23,294 bases of DNA from Loki-b32 sp048941605 (lineage in GTDB: Archaea; Asgardarchaeota; Lokiarchaeia; Sigyniarchaeales; SOKP01). The notes below the pieces were generated by a model. It did not search any database and had not been told where the DNA came from. It was given only the letters and a program-made list of their open reading frames with translations. The translations under genes were made by a program, and so were the position numbers. Positions 1 through 7,079 of the stretch are shown here, piece after piece (within the stretch, counting starts at the first letter, position 1; every line of letters begins with the position of its first letter). The stretch is taken from NCBI GenBank assembly GCA_048941605.1, contig JBHLNL010000037.1, positions 1-23,294 on the forward strand, written 5' to 3'.

Positions 1-2
1 TT

Positions 3-344
3 CTATCTATTCCTGCTAAATTCATAATAGAATTAAAAAAAAAAAGTGAAAAAAATAAACAAGTACTAAATTTTCAAAATATTGAAGAAGTCCTCATTAT
101 TGGTAATCCAACATTCAAATATTCTTATAACTATTATATTGTTATATTATTTACAATTAAATCAGATGGAAAAAAAGTGGGATATTTAATAGGTAATGTC
201 AAAAATTTAGGTGATATTATTATTGGAATTTGGCCATTCAATATTAGTCCCAGAGATATTACAAAAGAGAAAGTTTTAGAAACTTGTAATGATATTATTG
301 AAAATCCAAATAAATATAGTAGTATCTGTTTAATCTCTCAATAA
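3..344 (+). CDS. 3' end of a protein of unknown function (partial)
   Basis: An open frame enters from the left edge and runs for 113 codons to a TAA at 342-344, so the start lies outside the window. The visible part has alternating hydrophobic and polar stretches (VLIIGNPTF, YIVILFTIKS, GYLIGNVKNLGDIIIGIWPF) that suggest a beta-rich globular C-terminal domain. I see no cysteine cluster, membrane segment or catalytic motif. Codon use is AT-rich like the neighbours. The next gene is convergent on the minus strand. I do not recognise the family. Confidence 0.6.
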   Translation, partial: LSIPAKFIIELKKKSEKNKQVLNFQNIEEVLIIGNPTFKYSYNYYIVILFTIKSDGKKVGYLIGNVKNLGDIIIGIWPFNISPRDITKEKVLETCNDIIENPNKYSSICLISQ

Positions 345-485
345 ATATACGGTTGGATTTTCACTTGAAAAATAGATCTTATTTATACTCTTCTAAAACT
401 TATACTTATCTCCTTTAAAACGTATTCCAATTCCATTTTCAAATTTTTTACGAGATAACTCTAACTTAACAGTAAGAGAATCCAC

Positions 486-493
486 TTTTTTTT
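486..493 (+). terminator. T-run, possible terminator for the upstream plus-strand gene
   Basis: A run of eight T lies between the convergent partial gene (stop at 344) and the RPA gene (stop at 503). Archaeal RNA polymerase commonly terminates at U-runs without a hairpin. The 3' untranslated part would be about 140 nt, so this is tentative. The rest of 345-502 shows nothing else I can support. Confidence 0.25.
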
Positions 494-502
494 AATTAAA
501 AT

Positions 503-2227
503 TTAAGTTTCAATCTTTTTCATTACTCTCTCTAATTCTTCCTCTATATTCATATCTTTAAAATCATAAGCTGAAATTTCATATTGATTTGTAAAATCAC
601 TATACTTTACTCTACCTCTAATAATAATGTCTTTTCCTAAGAATTCAGAAGATTTCTTCTCTAAGAACTTCTCGAATTCTGGCGTTTCTTGAAGTTGGAC
701 AATATTATCTGTATTTACTCCTAATAATCTTTCTGCTAATTCTCCAATAAAAGCAGTTCTTATCGTTCCTGTTCCATCATCAATAATAAGGTTAATAATC
801 ATTCGAAATTCGGTATCTTCTGTTTTGTCACATGTACAATTCTCAACTTTCTTATAACATATCTTACACCCTTCATAAATAGTAATTTTATCCAGATCTT
901 TTGCAATGAATCCTTTTATTTCGATAGTACCTGGTGCTTTAATCGAATCAATTTTAATATAATTACCTGAAAAATTGGGTGATCTATCATTTCCATCTAA
1001 CTGAATGCTTTTAAGATTTTTTATCTCTAGGTCGATTAAATCTAATTTTGAATCATTAATTATAGAAATTTCATTTCTACTTGAAAAATTACTATATTTG
1101 AGTAACACATTTTTTAGTGATATCCCTTCTCCGACTGTTAATATTTTTGAATACTCTTCAGCTTTTTCACGCCACAATGTGACTCTAATACCATCTGATT
1201 CATCGCTTACAATAAAGCCTAATAAAGAGATTTCTTCTCCGGATTTTAAGGATATTGATTTTATATTATCAATTGAAGTTATAATACCTTTAAATGAAAC
1301 AAGGCCTGTTTTGTTTTGGAGATCCTTGATGTTTTTTACAGAGTCTCCTTCAACATCCAATTCCTTAGATCTTTTTGTAATTGATGTGTTTTTATTTGCA
1401 TTTAAATCAATTGTTTTTGAATCTAAAGTACTTAATCGAGGGTTTAAATTCGTAATTGAAACAAAATCATTTACATCTAATTTATTTAATTTCTCAGTAT
1501 CTTCATTCCAAAAAGTAATTCTTATTGATCCTGTAGAATCTAATAATGTTAGAGATTGTACTTTTCCAACTTCACCATCTTTTCTTGTAAATTCTTTTTT
1601 TGGCAATATTTGGATGATTTTACCTTCTAATGAAACCGAATTAAGATTCAGGTTAATATCACTTATATTTATTGACTCATATGTAATTTTAGGATATTTT
1701 TTATAGTCAACATCTTCAGGTGATAGAATTACTTTTCCATAATTTCCCACATGAATTTCCACACTTCCATATTTGCCTTTTTTTGCGCTACCATTTATTA
1801 TTTTAATTAATTCATTCTTTTCAAAGTTCGATTCAGTAAAGATATTCACTTGACTATCCCAAAGCACAACTCGTGCATCGCCGGTCTTATCATTTAATAA
1901 AAACGAACCAACATATCCTTTGGTTCCATCGTTTTTTTCAAAGCTATTAACCTTATAAATTTCTTTAATTCTGCCATATAATGTTATGTTCTTCATATTT
2001 TGAGTAATATCTGAAATAAAAATTTCAATCTCTTTTAGAAGATCTTTATTTTCACCTTTTATATCAACTCCTAACTCTTTAGCAATAATAAATAAAGCAC
2101 CTTCATCAGATATTAATCCTTTTAATTCACTTTTTTTATCTTCAACCAAAGTTTGAATTTCTTTTCTTGTTAACCCTGTATCCTCAATTATTTTATTAAT
2201 ATAAGCCTCAATTTTCATTTCAATCAC
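503..2227 (-). CDS. Replication protein A large subunit-like ssDNA-binding protein, multi-OB with zinc finger
   Basis: Single-stranded DNA-binding protein used in replication, repair and recombination. At 574 residues it shows repeated OB-fold modules, each with the pattern of a G-x-I strand followed by a 'D.TG..R..LW' turn. OB1 is about 78-165 (LLNDKTGDARVVLWD), OB2 about 197-275 (LLDSTGSIRITFW), OB3 about 310-390 (SDESDGIRVTLW), and a C-terminal OB is about 433-565. The last module contains a zinc knuckle with C454, C457, C464 and C466, as in RPA70 C-terminal domains and euryarchaeal RPA. The helical N-terminus (1-60) matches archaeal RPA1 proteins. A second ATG three codons in (MKIEAY) is an alternative start. 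The gene diverges from the HisA-like gene. A RPA2-like gene lies at the other end of the window. Confidence 0.88.
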   Translation of the reverse strand: MIEMKIEAYINKIIEDTGLTRKEIQTLVEDKKSELKGLISDEGALFIIAKELGVDIKGENKDLLKEIEIFISDITQNMKNITLYGRIKEIYKVNSFEKNDGTKGYVGSFLLNDKTGDARVVLWDSQVNIFTESNFEKNELIKIINGSAKKGKYGSVEIHVGNYGKVILSPEDVDYKKYPKITYESINISDINLNLNSVSLEGKIIQILPKKEFTRKDGEVGKVQSLTLLDSTGSIRITFWNEDTEKLNKLDVNDFVSITNLNPRLSTLDSKTIDLNANKNTSITKRSKELDVEGDSVKNIKDLQNKTGLVSFKGIITSIDNIKSISLKSGEEISLLGFIVSDESDGIRVTLWREKAEEYSKILTVGEGISLKNVLLKYSNFSSRNEISIINDSKLDLIDLEIKNLKSIQLDGNDRSPNFSGNYIKIDSIKAPGTIEIKGFIAKDLDKITIYEGCKICYKKVENCTCDKTEDTEFRMIINLIIDDGTGTIRTAFIGELAERLLGVNTDNIVQLQETPEFEKFLEKKSSEFLGKDIIIRGRVKYSDFTNQYEISAYDFKDMNIEEELERVMKKIET

Positions 2228-2411
2228 AATTCTAAAAATTTCCTAAATTCTAAAATTAATTTAGTTGGGATTATTTAAAAAAAAATTTATTTAATTGCTA
2301 TTAAAAAAAGTTATTCTTATAAAAATAAAGAGTATTAAATATAGGTAATTTTTTAAATCTAATGAGTTCAGACTATTAATAATTTTTATGAGTATTAATT
2401 AATATTAGAAA

Positions 2412-2422
2412 TATTTATAAAA
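2412..2422 (+). promoter_or_regulatory. TATA box-like element before the HisA-related gene
   Basis: The string ATTTATAAAAT is centred about 25 nt before the ATG at 2442. That spacing would place the transcription start at or next to the start codon and predicts a leaderless message. An AAGGA string at 2436-2440 is too close to the ATG to be a normal Shine-Dalgarno. Inferred from archaeal promoter spacing. Confidence 0.4.
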
Positions 2423-2441
2423 TTCCCATTTATTTAAGGAA

Positions 2442-3179
2442 ATGAAGGGTTTCAGAGTTATACCTGTTGTTGACATTTTTAATTCTAAGGCAGTACATGC
2501 TAAAAAAGGAGAAAGAACAAAATATAAGCTTTTAGAATCTAAATTATTTCAATCTACCAATCCTGTAGAGATTATTAAAAAAATAAAAAATGAATTTAAT
2601 TTTTATGAGGTTTATATCGCAGATCTAGACTCCATTATTAATAAAAACCCAAATCTTCAAATTTTAAATGAAATTTTAGATACTTCGAATATAGAAGTAA
2701 TACTAGATCCTGGAATTGTTGATATTGAAGACGTGCTATATTTTTCTGGTTTTAAAATTAAAAATTTAATTTTAGGATTAGAAACAATTAGAAATATAAA
2801 AATTATCAGTCAAAGTCTCAGAATCTTAAGTAAAAATAGAATAATTATTAGTATTGATATGTATAAAGGTAAAATTATTTCCAATATAAAAGATATAAGG
2901 AATCAAAATCCAATACATGTCATCGAAAAAATTGAATCTCTAGGTATAAAGAGCATAATCCTTTTAGATTTATTCAGAGTTGGCCAGAAAATTGGAGGAA
3001 TTCCACCACTTTACCTGGATGTTCTATCTCATTTTAATGGAGATATCCTTGTAGGAGGGGGTATAAAAAATATCAGAGATGTTTTAGATTATAAAGATCT
3101 AAACTTCTCTGGAGTATTAATTGCAACATCTTTGTATGATGGAACAATAAATATTGAAATGTTAAGAAATATTATATAA
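2442..3179 (+). CDS. HisA/HisF-family TIM-barrel protein (archaeal HisA-related)
   Basis: A 245-residue (beta/alpha)8 protein related to the histidine enzymes HisA and HisF. It has the N-terminal strand with an acidic residue (IPVVDIFNSKAVHAKKG, D11), the YIADLDSI strand (59-65), the SIDMYKGK strand with D139 near the position of the second catalytic Asp, and phosphate-binding glycines at IGGIP (184-188) and DILVGGGIKN (201-210). It is divergent from true HisA, and no other his gene is present. HisA/HisF-related proteins of this kind occur in methanogens and other C1-pathway organisms. mfnB lies about 800 bp downstream, so a role in methanofuran or methanopterin cofactor synthesis is plausible, but this is inference. 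A minor HisA-like activity is the alternative. The gene is probably leaderless and ends 9 bp from the convergent RING-like gene. Confidence 0.7.
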   Translation: MKGFRVIPVVDIFNSKAVHAKKGERTKYKLLESKLFQSTNPVEIIKKIKNEFNFYEVYIADLDSIINKNPNLQILNEILDTSNIEVILDPGIVDIEDVLYFSGFKIKNLILGLETIRNIKIISQSLRILSKNRIIISIDMYKGKIISNIKDIRNQNPIHVIEKIESLGIKSIILLDLFRVGQKIGGIPPLYLDVLSHFNGDILVGGGIKNIRDVLDYKDLNFSGVLIATSLYDGTINIEMLRNII

Positions 3180-3188
3180 AATATACTT

Positions 3189-3716
3189 CTAATCTATAAA
3201 TATTACTCCAGTACTCGAGACATTTAAAGATTTTTTACATACTGGACACGTATGTTTCATTCTAACCCAATCTGTTAAGTGTTCCTTATGGGCTTTTGCT
3301 TCACAAATCGGACAACCTGTAACCTCATCAAAAATCTCTATATTTTTCCCACACACAGAACATTTGGTTTTTGATGCAGTAGATATTTTTATTAATTCTT
3401 TCTTAATATCTAATGTTATCTTTTCTGTATTCTCTGCATTAGGGTTAATTTGCTTTAATTCATCTCTTGTATCTACACAAAATATAGAGCCTTCTGTATC
3501 ATCCTTCTTATTACCAATCCAGACGACTTTACCTTTGAAATAACTGGATCCTTGATCTTCTAATGTTAAATTTAGTCTTCTATCTTCCATAACATAAGTT
3601 TGGATAACTTTTGTATATTTCAAATCTAAGTTTGAAGATAAATGCTTAACCACTTCTATTGGTTCCTTAAAAACTTCGTTTGTAATATCCACTTTTGTGA
3701 TTTCTTTAGGTGACAT
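3189..3716 (-). CDS. RING/PHD-like zinc-finger protein
   Basis: A 175-residue protein with an N-terminal domain of unknown type (about 1-110, mixed alpha/beta) and a C-terminal eight-ligand zinc module. The ligands are C119, C122, C135, C138, H143, H146, C157 and C160. The spacing C-x2-C-x12-C-x2-C-x4-H-x2-H-x10-C-x2-C, with a Trp before the final CPVC, resembles cross-brace RING or Nse1-type RING-like fingers, with His at the sixth ligand. In eukaryotes such fingers bind E2 enzymes, and Asgard archaea encode ubiquitin-type systems, so an E3-like or protein-interaction role is possible. No ubiquitin, E1 or E2 gene is visible in this window. The gene is convergent with the HisA-related gene and divergent from mfnB. 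Confidence 0.65.
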   Translation of the reverse strand: MSPKEITKVDITNEVFKEPIEVVKHLSSNLDLKYTKVIQTYVMEDRRLNLTLEDQGSSYFKGKVVWIGNKKDDTEGSIFCVDTRDELKQINPNAENTEKITLDIKKELIKISTASKTKCSVCGKNIEIFDEVTGCPICEAKAHKEHLTDWVRMKHTCPVCKKSLNVSSTGVIFID

Positions 3717-3877
3717 AATAATCTCATAATCTTTTTTTATATCTAATAAAAATGATTTAATTTAAATTTTTATATAAAAATATACAAAAATAAATGTTTT
3801 GGATTTCTTCTTATTAATTCTAAAATTCTAAAAAGTATACGATCTTTCTTATCAATCACAATATACAACTAAATAAA

Positions 3878-3902
3878 AACAAACAAGTTAAGCTTGTTTG
3901 TT
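3878..3902. repeat. Perfect 10-bp inverted repeat upstream of mfnB
   Basis: AACAAACAAG and its exact complement CTTGTTTGTT are separated by 5 nt (TTAAG). The element sits in the 262-bp divergent region between the RING-like gene and mfnB, about 75 bp before the mfnB ATG. It may be an operator for a dimeric regulator or an RNA hairpin. It is not followed by a T-run. Confidence 0.55.
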
Positions 3903-3978
3903 AATTAAAATGAATTTACTTTCCAATTTTAAATCCTAAATAAGTTTTTTAATATTTTTGCATTATATATGATACACA

Positions 3979-4710
3979 ATGTCTCATAAAATTAGACTTT
4001 TAATCAGTCCTAGAACAATCGAAGAAGCAAAAATAGTAATTGCTAATCTTGTTGACTACATAGATTGTAAAAATCCTAAGGAAGGATCTCTTGGAGCAAA
4101 TTTTCCTTGGATTATAAAAAAAATGAAGAGTTTAATTCCAAATGATAGTCCTCAACTTTTAAGTGCAACAATTGGGGATTTCCCAAATTTACCTGGTTCA
4201 GCCTCATTAGCAGCGTTAGGAGCTGCAGTATCAGGAGCAGATATTGTAAAAGTTGGGTTAAAAGGACCTAAAGATGAAAAAACAGGAATTAAACTAATGC
4301 GAAAAGTTGTGAAAGCGGTAAAAGATTATAATAATACAATTAAAATTGTTGTAGCAGGTTATGCTGATCGGATAAGAATGAATTCATCACCTGGATTTAT
4401 GAGTATTCCTACTATAGCTGCTCAATCTGGTGCTGATATTGCTATGCTTGACACATACATCAAAGACAATATGGGATTGTTCGATTTTTTAACAATAGAA
4501 CAATTAATTAATTTTAAAAACAAAGCTAAAAATTTTAATCTTGAAGTAGCATTAGCCGGAAATTTAAGGATGGAAAATATACCCTCAATAATGCAAATTT
4601 CACCCGATATAATTGGAGTAAGAACTGTTGTATGTGAAGATTATGATAGAAACAATGGATCAATCAAATCACAACTTGTTGAAGCTCTAAAGAAAGAATT
4701 GTATAAATAA
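3979..4710 (+). CDS. mfnB: (5-formylfuran-3-yl)methyl phosphate synthase, methanofuran biosynthesis
   Basis: MfnB (formerly DUF556) condenses two glyceraldehyde-3-phosphate molecules to the furan precursor of methanofuran. The 243-residue length fits the family. The signature DCKNPKEGSLGANFPW begins at residue 29 and carries a candidate Schiff-base Lys (K31). A second conserved block, MLDTYIKD, holds D158 and K162, which match in spacing the Asp and Lys reported as catalytic in the methanogen enzyme. The GADIVKVGLKGP strand (86-97) and VALAGNLR (190-197) complete a TIM barrel. Methanofuran implies a formyl-methanofuran/H4MPT C1 pathway. The gene is monocistronic, with no Shine-Dalgarno motif and a T/A-rich TATA-like stretch near 3946-3957, so it may be leaderless. 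It is convergent with the pantoate kinase gene. Confidence 0.9.
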   Translation: MSHKIRLLISPRTIEEAKIVIANLVDYIDCKNPKEGSLGANFPWIIKKMKSLIPNDSPQLLSATIGDFPNLPGSASLAALGAAVSGADIVKVGLKGPKDEKTGIKLMRKVVKAVKDYNNTIKIVVAGYADRIRMNSSPGFMSIPTIAAQSGADIAMLDTYIKDNMGLFDFLTIEQLINFKNKAKNFNLEVALAGNLRMENIPSIMQISPDIIGVRTVVCEDYDRNNGSIKSQLVEALKKELYK

Positions 4711-4763
4711 ATAATTAAAGTTATCAGAAGAATATTTCAAAATATAAATTTAAACATTTGGTC

Positions 4764-4778
4764 TTTTTTTTTAAAAAA
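4764..4778. terminator. Bidirectional T9A6 terminator between mfnB and pantoate kinase
   Basis: Nine T followed directly by six A give a U-run to transcripts from either side. The convergent genes end at 4710 (plus) and 4771 (minus), so the A-run lies just inside the 3' end of the pantoate kinase gene. The same layout recurs between the TFB and RpoP genes. Confidence 0.45.
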
Positions 4779-5721
4779 TAGATTTGCTTTTATGTATTGA
4801 TGTGCTATAGACAGTTATTTCCGGTTTATATGATTCAAAAACATTTAAGACTTCTTTTTCATTATCTTTCCGACATATTGCATATACTGAGCGTCCTAAT
4901 TGATTCATACTTGCTCCAATAATATCTAATTTGTTTAAATTCTTTATTAAATCATTTATTTTTGATAATTGAAGAATTTCAAGAATTTCCGTACTTTTTA
5001 CAAATTCAAGAGAGGCTTTTATAAATGTTTTGATATTAGGCTCCTTAATTAATTTTGTTAAAGCTCTTTTACCAGCATCTTTAATTTTTAAACTTAGAAC
5101 AGGATCATTCAATATTGATTTTGTATGAATAATTCCAAATGAACCACAAATAATTATTAAATTATGGGGTACTTTTATCCTTTCATAAACACATGGAAAT
5201 CCTGGTTCTCTTATAATACCCATCCCTCCATTTAATTGCCCACAAACAGTTCCTAAACCAGTTTTATTTACAACTTCTGCAATATGGGCTATTTTACCTT
5301 TTTCTTGGAGCGATAACTTTAGATTTAACAAATAATCCAAACCAAAAATGGTTCCTAGTGCTCCAGAACCACTTGCTCCATATCCACATCCAACAGGTAA
5401 ATCAAAATTATGATTAATCCTTACTTTAAAGGATTTTTTGATATAATTTTTAATATAATTTATGATATAGTGTGTAGTTTCAGCTTTTTGATTTAATTTT
5501 TTACCGTTGATATAAATTTTTAATTCGAATTCATCTCGGGCATTAATATTTTGAATTATAACCTCTGTTTTTCCTACAGCATCAACACAGAAACCAGCAC
5601 CTCGAGATCCTATCCTTTCTGGATCTTCAATTTTAATACCATTAATTTCATCAACTATTTCAAAAAATCCGGATATTCTATGGGGAATATTGACAATAAC
5701 TTTATTAACTCTTTCAGACAT
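4771..5721 (-). CDS. Pantoate kinase (GHMP kinase family, archaeal CoA biosynthesis)
   Basis: Phosphorylates pantoate to 4-phosphopantoate, the archaeal route to coenzyme A together with phosphopantothenate synthetase. The 316-residue protein shows the GHMP kinase ATP loop PVGCGYGASGSGALG (109-123), with the glycine/serine pattern typical of archaeal pantoate kinases. It also has GLGTVCGQLNGGMGIIREPG (155-174), matching the region this family has instead of the usual GHMP motif 3 context. The N-terminal PHRISGFFEI corresponds to GHMP motif 1. The partner phosphopantothenate synthetase is not in the window. The gene is divergent from the UMP kinase gene, with a shared 69-bp intergenic region. 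Other GHMP kinases are less likely because of the PVGCGYGASG sequence. Confidence 0.85.
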   Translation of the reverse strand: MSERVNKVIVNIPHRISGFFEIVDEINGIKIEDPERIGSRGAGFCVDAVGKTEVIIQNINARDEFELKIYINGKKLNQKAETTHYIINYIKNYIKKSFKVRINHNFDLPVGCGYGASGSGALGTIFGLDYLLNLKLSLQEKGKIAHIAEVVNKTGLGTVCGQLNGGMGIIREPGFPCVYERIKVPHNLIIICGSFGIIHTKSILNDPVLSLKIKDAGKRALTKLIKEPNIKTFIKASLEFVKSTEILEILQLSKINDLIKNLNKLDIIGASMNQLGRSVYAICRKDNEKEVLNVFESYKPEITVYSTSIHKSKSIF

Positions 5722-5790
5722 AAATCTAATATAATTTAATTTATCTATTTGACTATATATTGTTACAAAGAGAATTAGAATGAAAACATT

Positions 5791-6498
5791 ATGAAAAGAA
5801 AAAGTGTAATAAAAATCGGTGGATCGTTATTATTTACTGAAAAGAAAGAAATTAATAAAGAAAAAATTCAATATTTCTGCGAAATTTTTAAAAAAACGAA
5901 ATATTCTGGGAATCATGTTATTGTGTGTGGCGGAGGAATCATTGCAAGGGAATACATAAATACTGTAAGATCTTTTCATGGAAGTGAGTCATTATGTGAT
6001 ACTTTTGGTATAGATCTTTCTCGAATAAATTCCAAATTATTAATTTCTTCTTTTCAAGATTTTGCTTATCCCCTCGTTCCAAAATCTATAGAAGAACTTT
6101 CATTAGCTTTACTCTTTGGAAAGATCATTGTTATGGGAGGTTTACAACCGGGACAATCTACTACTTCTGTTGCTCTCGAAGTAGCAGAGTTTATGCATGC
6201 TGAAGAATTAGTGATTTTAACTGATGTTAAAGGTATTTTTAATAAAGATCCCAAGAAATTTGATGATGCTAAATTACTCAAAAATCTAACATATGCAGAA
6301 TTACAAGAAATTACTATTAATTCTTCAGGAGATAAACAAGCAGCTGCCGGAGAATATCGTATATTCGATGCAGTTTCTTTACAAATCTTAAAAAGAAGTA
6401 AAATTAAAGTTAGAGTCATGTCTGGTAAAGATTTAAAAGAATTTGAAAAATATTGGAAAGGAGATGAAAATATAACCTGTACTATTATTTCTGAATGA
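5791..6498 (+). CDS. pyrH: UMP kinase, archaeal type
   Basis: Amino-acid-kinase fold enzyme that converts UMP to UDP in pyrimidine nucleotide synthesis. It has 235 residues. The N-terminal IKIGGSLLF and VIVCGGGIIAREYI are the phosphate-binding glycine loops. GGLQPGQSTTSVALEVAEF matches the archaeal UMP kinase GG(T/L)xPGxxT block. ILTDVKGIFNKDPKKF is the nucleotide-binding stretch that ends in the DPK motif, and the C-terminal region with IKVRVMSGKD also fits. MfnE of the methanofuran pathway shares this fold and mfnB is close by, but the PGQ-T block and overall sequence fit UMP kinase better. The gene has a TATA-like element (CTATATATTG, about 5752-5761) and a short leader. Confidence 0.82.
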   Translation: MKRKSVIKIGGSLLFTEKKEINKEKIQYFCEIFKKTKYSGNHVIVCGGGIIAREYINTVRSFHGSESLCDTFGIDLSRINSKLLISSFQDFAYPLVPKSIEELSLALLFGKIIVMGGLQPGQSTTSVALEVAEFMHAEELVILTDVKGIFNKDPKKFDDAKLLKNLTYAELQEITINSSGDKQAAAGEYRIFDAVSLQILKRSKIKVRVMSGKDLKEFEKYWKGDENITCTIISE

Positions 6499-6560
6499 AT
6501 TTTTTTGATAAATTATTTTAATCTTCCAAATTTATTTACCCTATATTAAATACATTAAAA

Positions 6561-6809
6561 TTGAGTAAAAAAATGTCTCAATCCTCATGGAAAGATCAAA
6601 TCAAAAAGAAATGGGGGCCTCATAGTCATTGCCCTATTTGTGGCAAAGCGATGCCTACTGATAAGAAATTTTGTAGTCAATCATGTAAAGATAATTATTT
6701 TGAATCGGAGAGGAAACAAAAGAGGAAAGGACGATTACAATGTATTTTCTTAATAGTTATGTTAGTTGTGATGATGTTAGTGATGTTTATACTTCCATTG
6801 TTTGGATAA
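6561..6809 (+). CDS. Small membrane-anchored zinc-ribbon protein (DUF2116-like)
   Basis: An 82-residue protein with an N-terminal zinc knuckle (C24, C27, C38, C42 in the arrangement HCPICGKAMPTDKKFCSQSC), a basic stretch ERKQKRKGR (50-58) and a single C-terminal hydrophobic segment (about 61-81) that should anchor it in the membrane with the zinc domain in the cytoplasm. The arrangement resembles the archaeal DUF2116 proteins, often annotated as predicted nucleic-acid-binding Zn-ribbon proteins. The start is uncertain: TTG at 6561 or ATG four codons later at 6573. The domain is intact either way. It follows pyrH by 62 bp and could share its transcript. Exact function unknown. Confidence 0.75.
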   Translation: MSKKMSQSSWKDQIKKKWGPHSHCPICGKAMPTDKKFCSQSCKDNYFESERKQKRKGRLQCIFLIVMLVVMMLVMFILPLFG

Positions 6810-6888
6810 ATATGGTATAAAATAAGGTTTGGACATTACTTTTAATAGTATTTTTTTGAAAAAATTAAAATAATTATTTTGTTTAATG

Positions 6889-6900
6889 AATATATAAAAT
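6889..6900 (+). promoter_or_regulatory. TATA box-like element of the tRNA-Leu gene
   Basis: AATATATAAAAT is centred about 23 nt before the first tRNA base at 6918, the normal archaeal spacing for a transcript starting at or near the mature 5' end. Confidence 0.5.
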
Positions 6901-6951
6901 ATCTAACAAATCTTTAAGCAGGGATAACCAAGTTGGTCAACGGTGCCGGAC

Positions 6952-6982
6952 TTTTTTTGAAAATAATCTTAAATAACCGGAC
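6952..6982 (+). other. Non-canonical tRNA intron (31 nt), near position 32/33
   Basis: CCGGACT occurs at 6946-6952 and again at 6977-6983. The 31 nt from one copy to the next must be removed to give one anticodon stem. The exact cut can slide over the repeat. The register between C32 and T33 places self-complementary CCGG/CCGG as a 4-bp central helix with 3-nt bulges and a T-run/A-run inner helix, a relaxed bulge-helix-bulge. Coordinates follow that register. Confidence 0.65.
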
Positions 6983-6987
6983 TCAAG

Positions 6988-7034
6988 ATCAATTTACTTT
7001 CATATCCGTTGATTAATATATTAACTGATGAGAT
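6988..7034 (+). other. Canonical tRNA intron (47 nt) at position 37/38
   Basis: The splice junctions form a textbook bulge-helix-bulge. The exon stem is CCGGA/TCCGG, the 4-bp central helix is CTCA (exon 1) with TGAG (intron 3' end), the bulges AG^A and AT^A are both 3 nt, and an inner helix starts with TCA/TGA. This is the usual substrate of the archaeal splicing endonuclease. Confidence 0.82.
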
Positions 7035-7079
7035 ATCCGGTGAGATAGCTCTTCGTGGGTTCGAATCCCACTCCCTGCA

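Larger units (their letters stand above)
6918..7079 (+). tRNA. tRNA-Leu(CAA) with two introns
   Basis: The acceptor strands GCAGGGA (6918-6924) and TCCCTGC (7072-7078) pair over 7 bp, with discriminator A at 7079 and no encoded CCA. The T-arm is GTGGG-TTCGAAT-CCCAC. The D-arm ACC...GGT encloses a GG-containing loop. A long variable arm with stem GAG/CTC marks a type II tRNA. Removing two insertions (about 6952-6982, 31 nt, and 6988-7034, 47 nt) restores the anticodon arm CCGGA-CTCAAGA-TCCGG, anticodon CAA, typical of archaeal tRNA-Leu. The mature length is 84 nt with discriminator. The gene ends directly against the stop codon of a convergent coding gene at 7080. Confidence 0.9.

Noticed and set aside
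1005..1706. A 233-codon plus-strand frame opposite the RPA gene
   Set aside because: Fully inside the clear RPA coding region on the other strand. The translation is Phe/Ser/Leu-rich with no domain, a typical antisense shadow.
6009..6419. A 117-codon minus-strand frame opposite pyrH
   Set aside because: Lies entirely inside the UMP kinase gene with no start signal or domain.
5791..6498. Assignment of the kinase gene as MfnE of methanofuran synthesis
   Set aside because: It shares the amino-acid-kinase fold and lies near mfnB, but the GGLQPGQST block and the DPK motif match archaeal UMP kinase.
7026..7031. TGATGA as a C box of a box C/D small RNA within the tRNA-Leu intron
   Set aside because: The intron is only 47 nt, has no convincing D box or C'/D' pair, and the bases belong to the splice-site helix.
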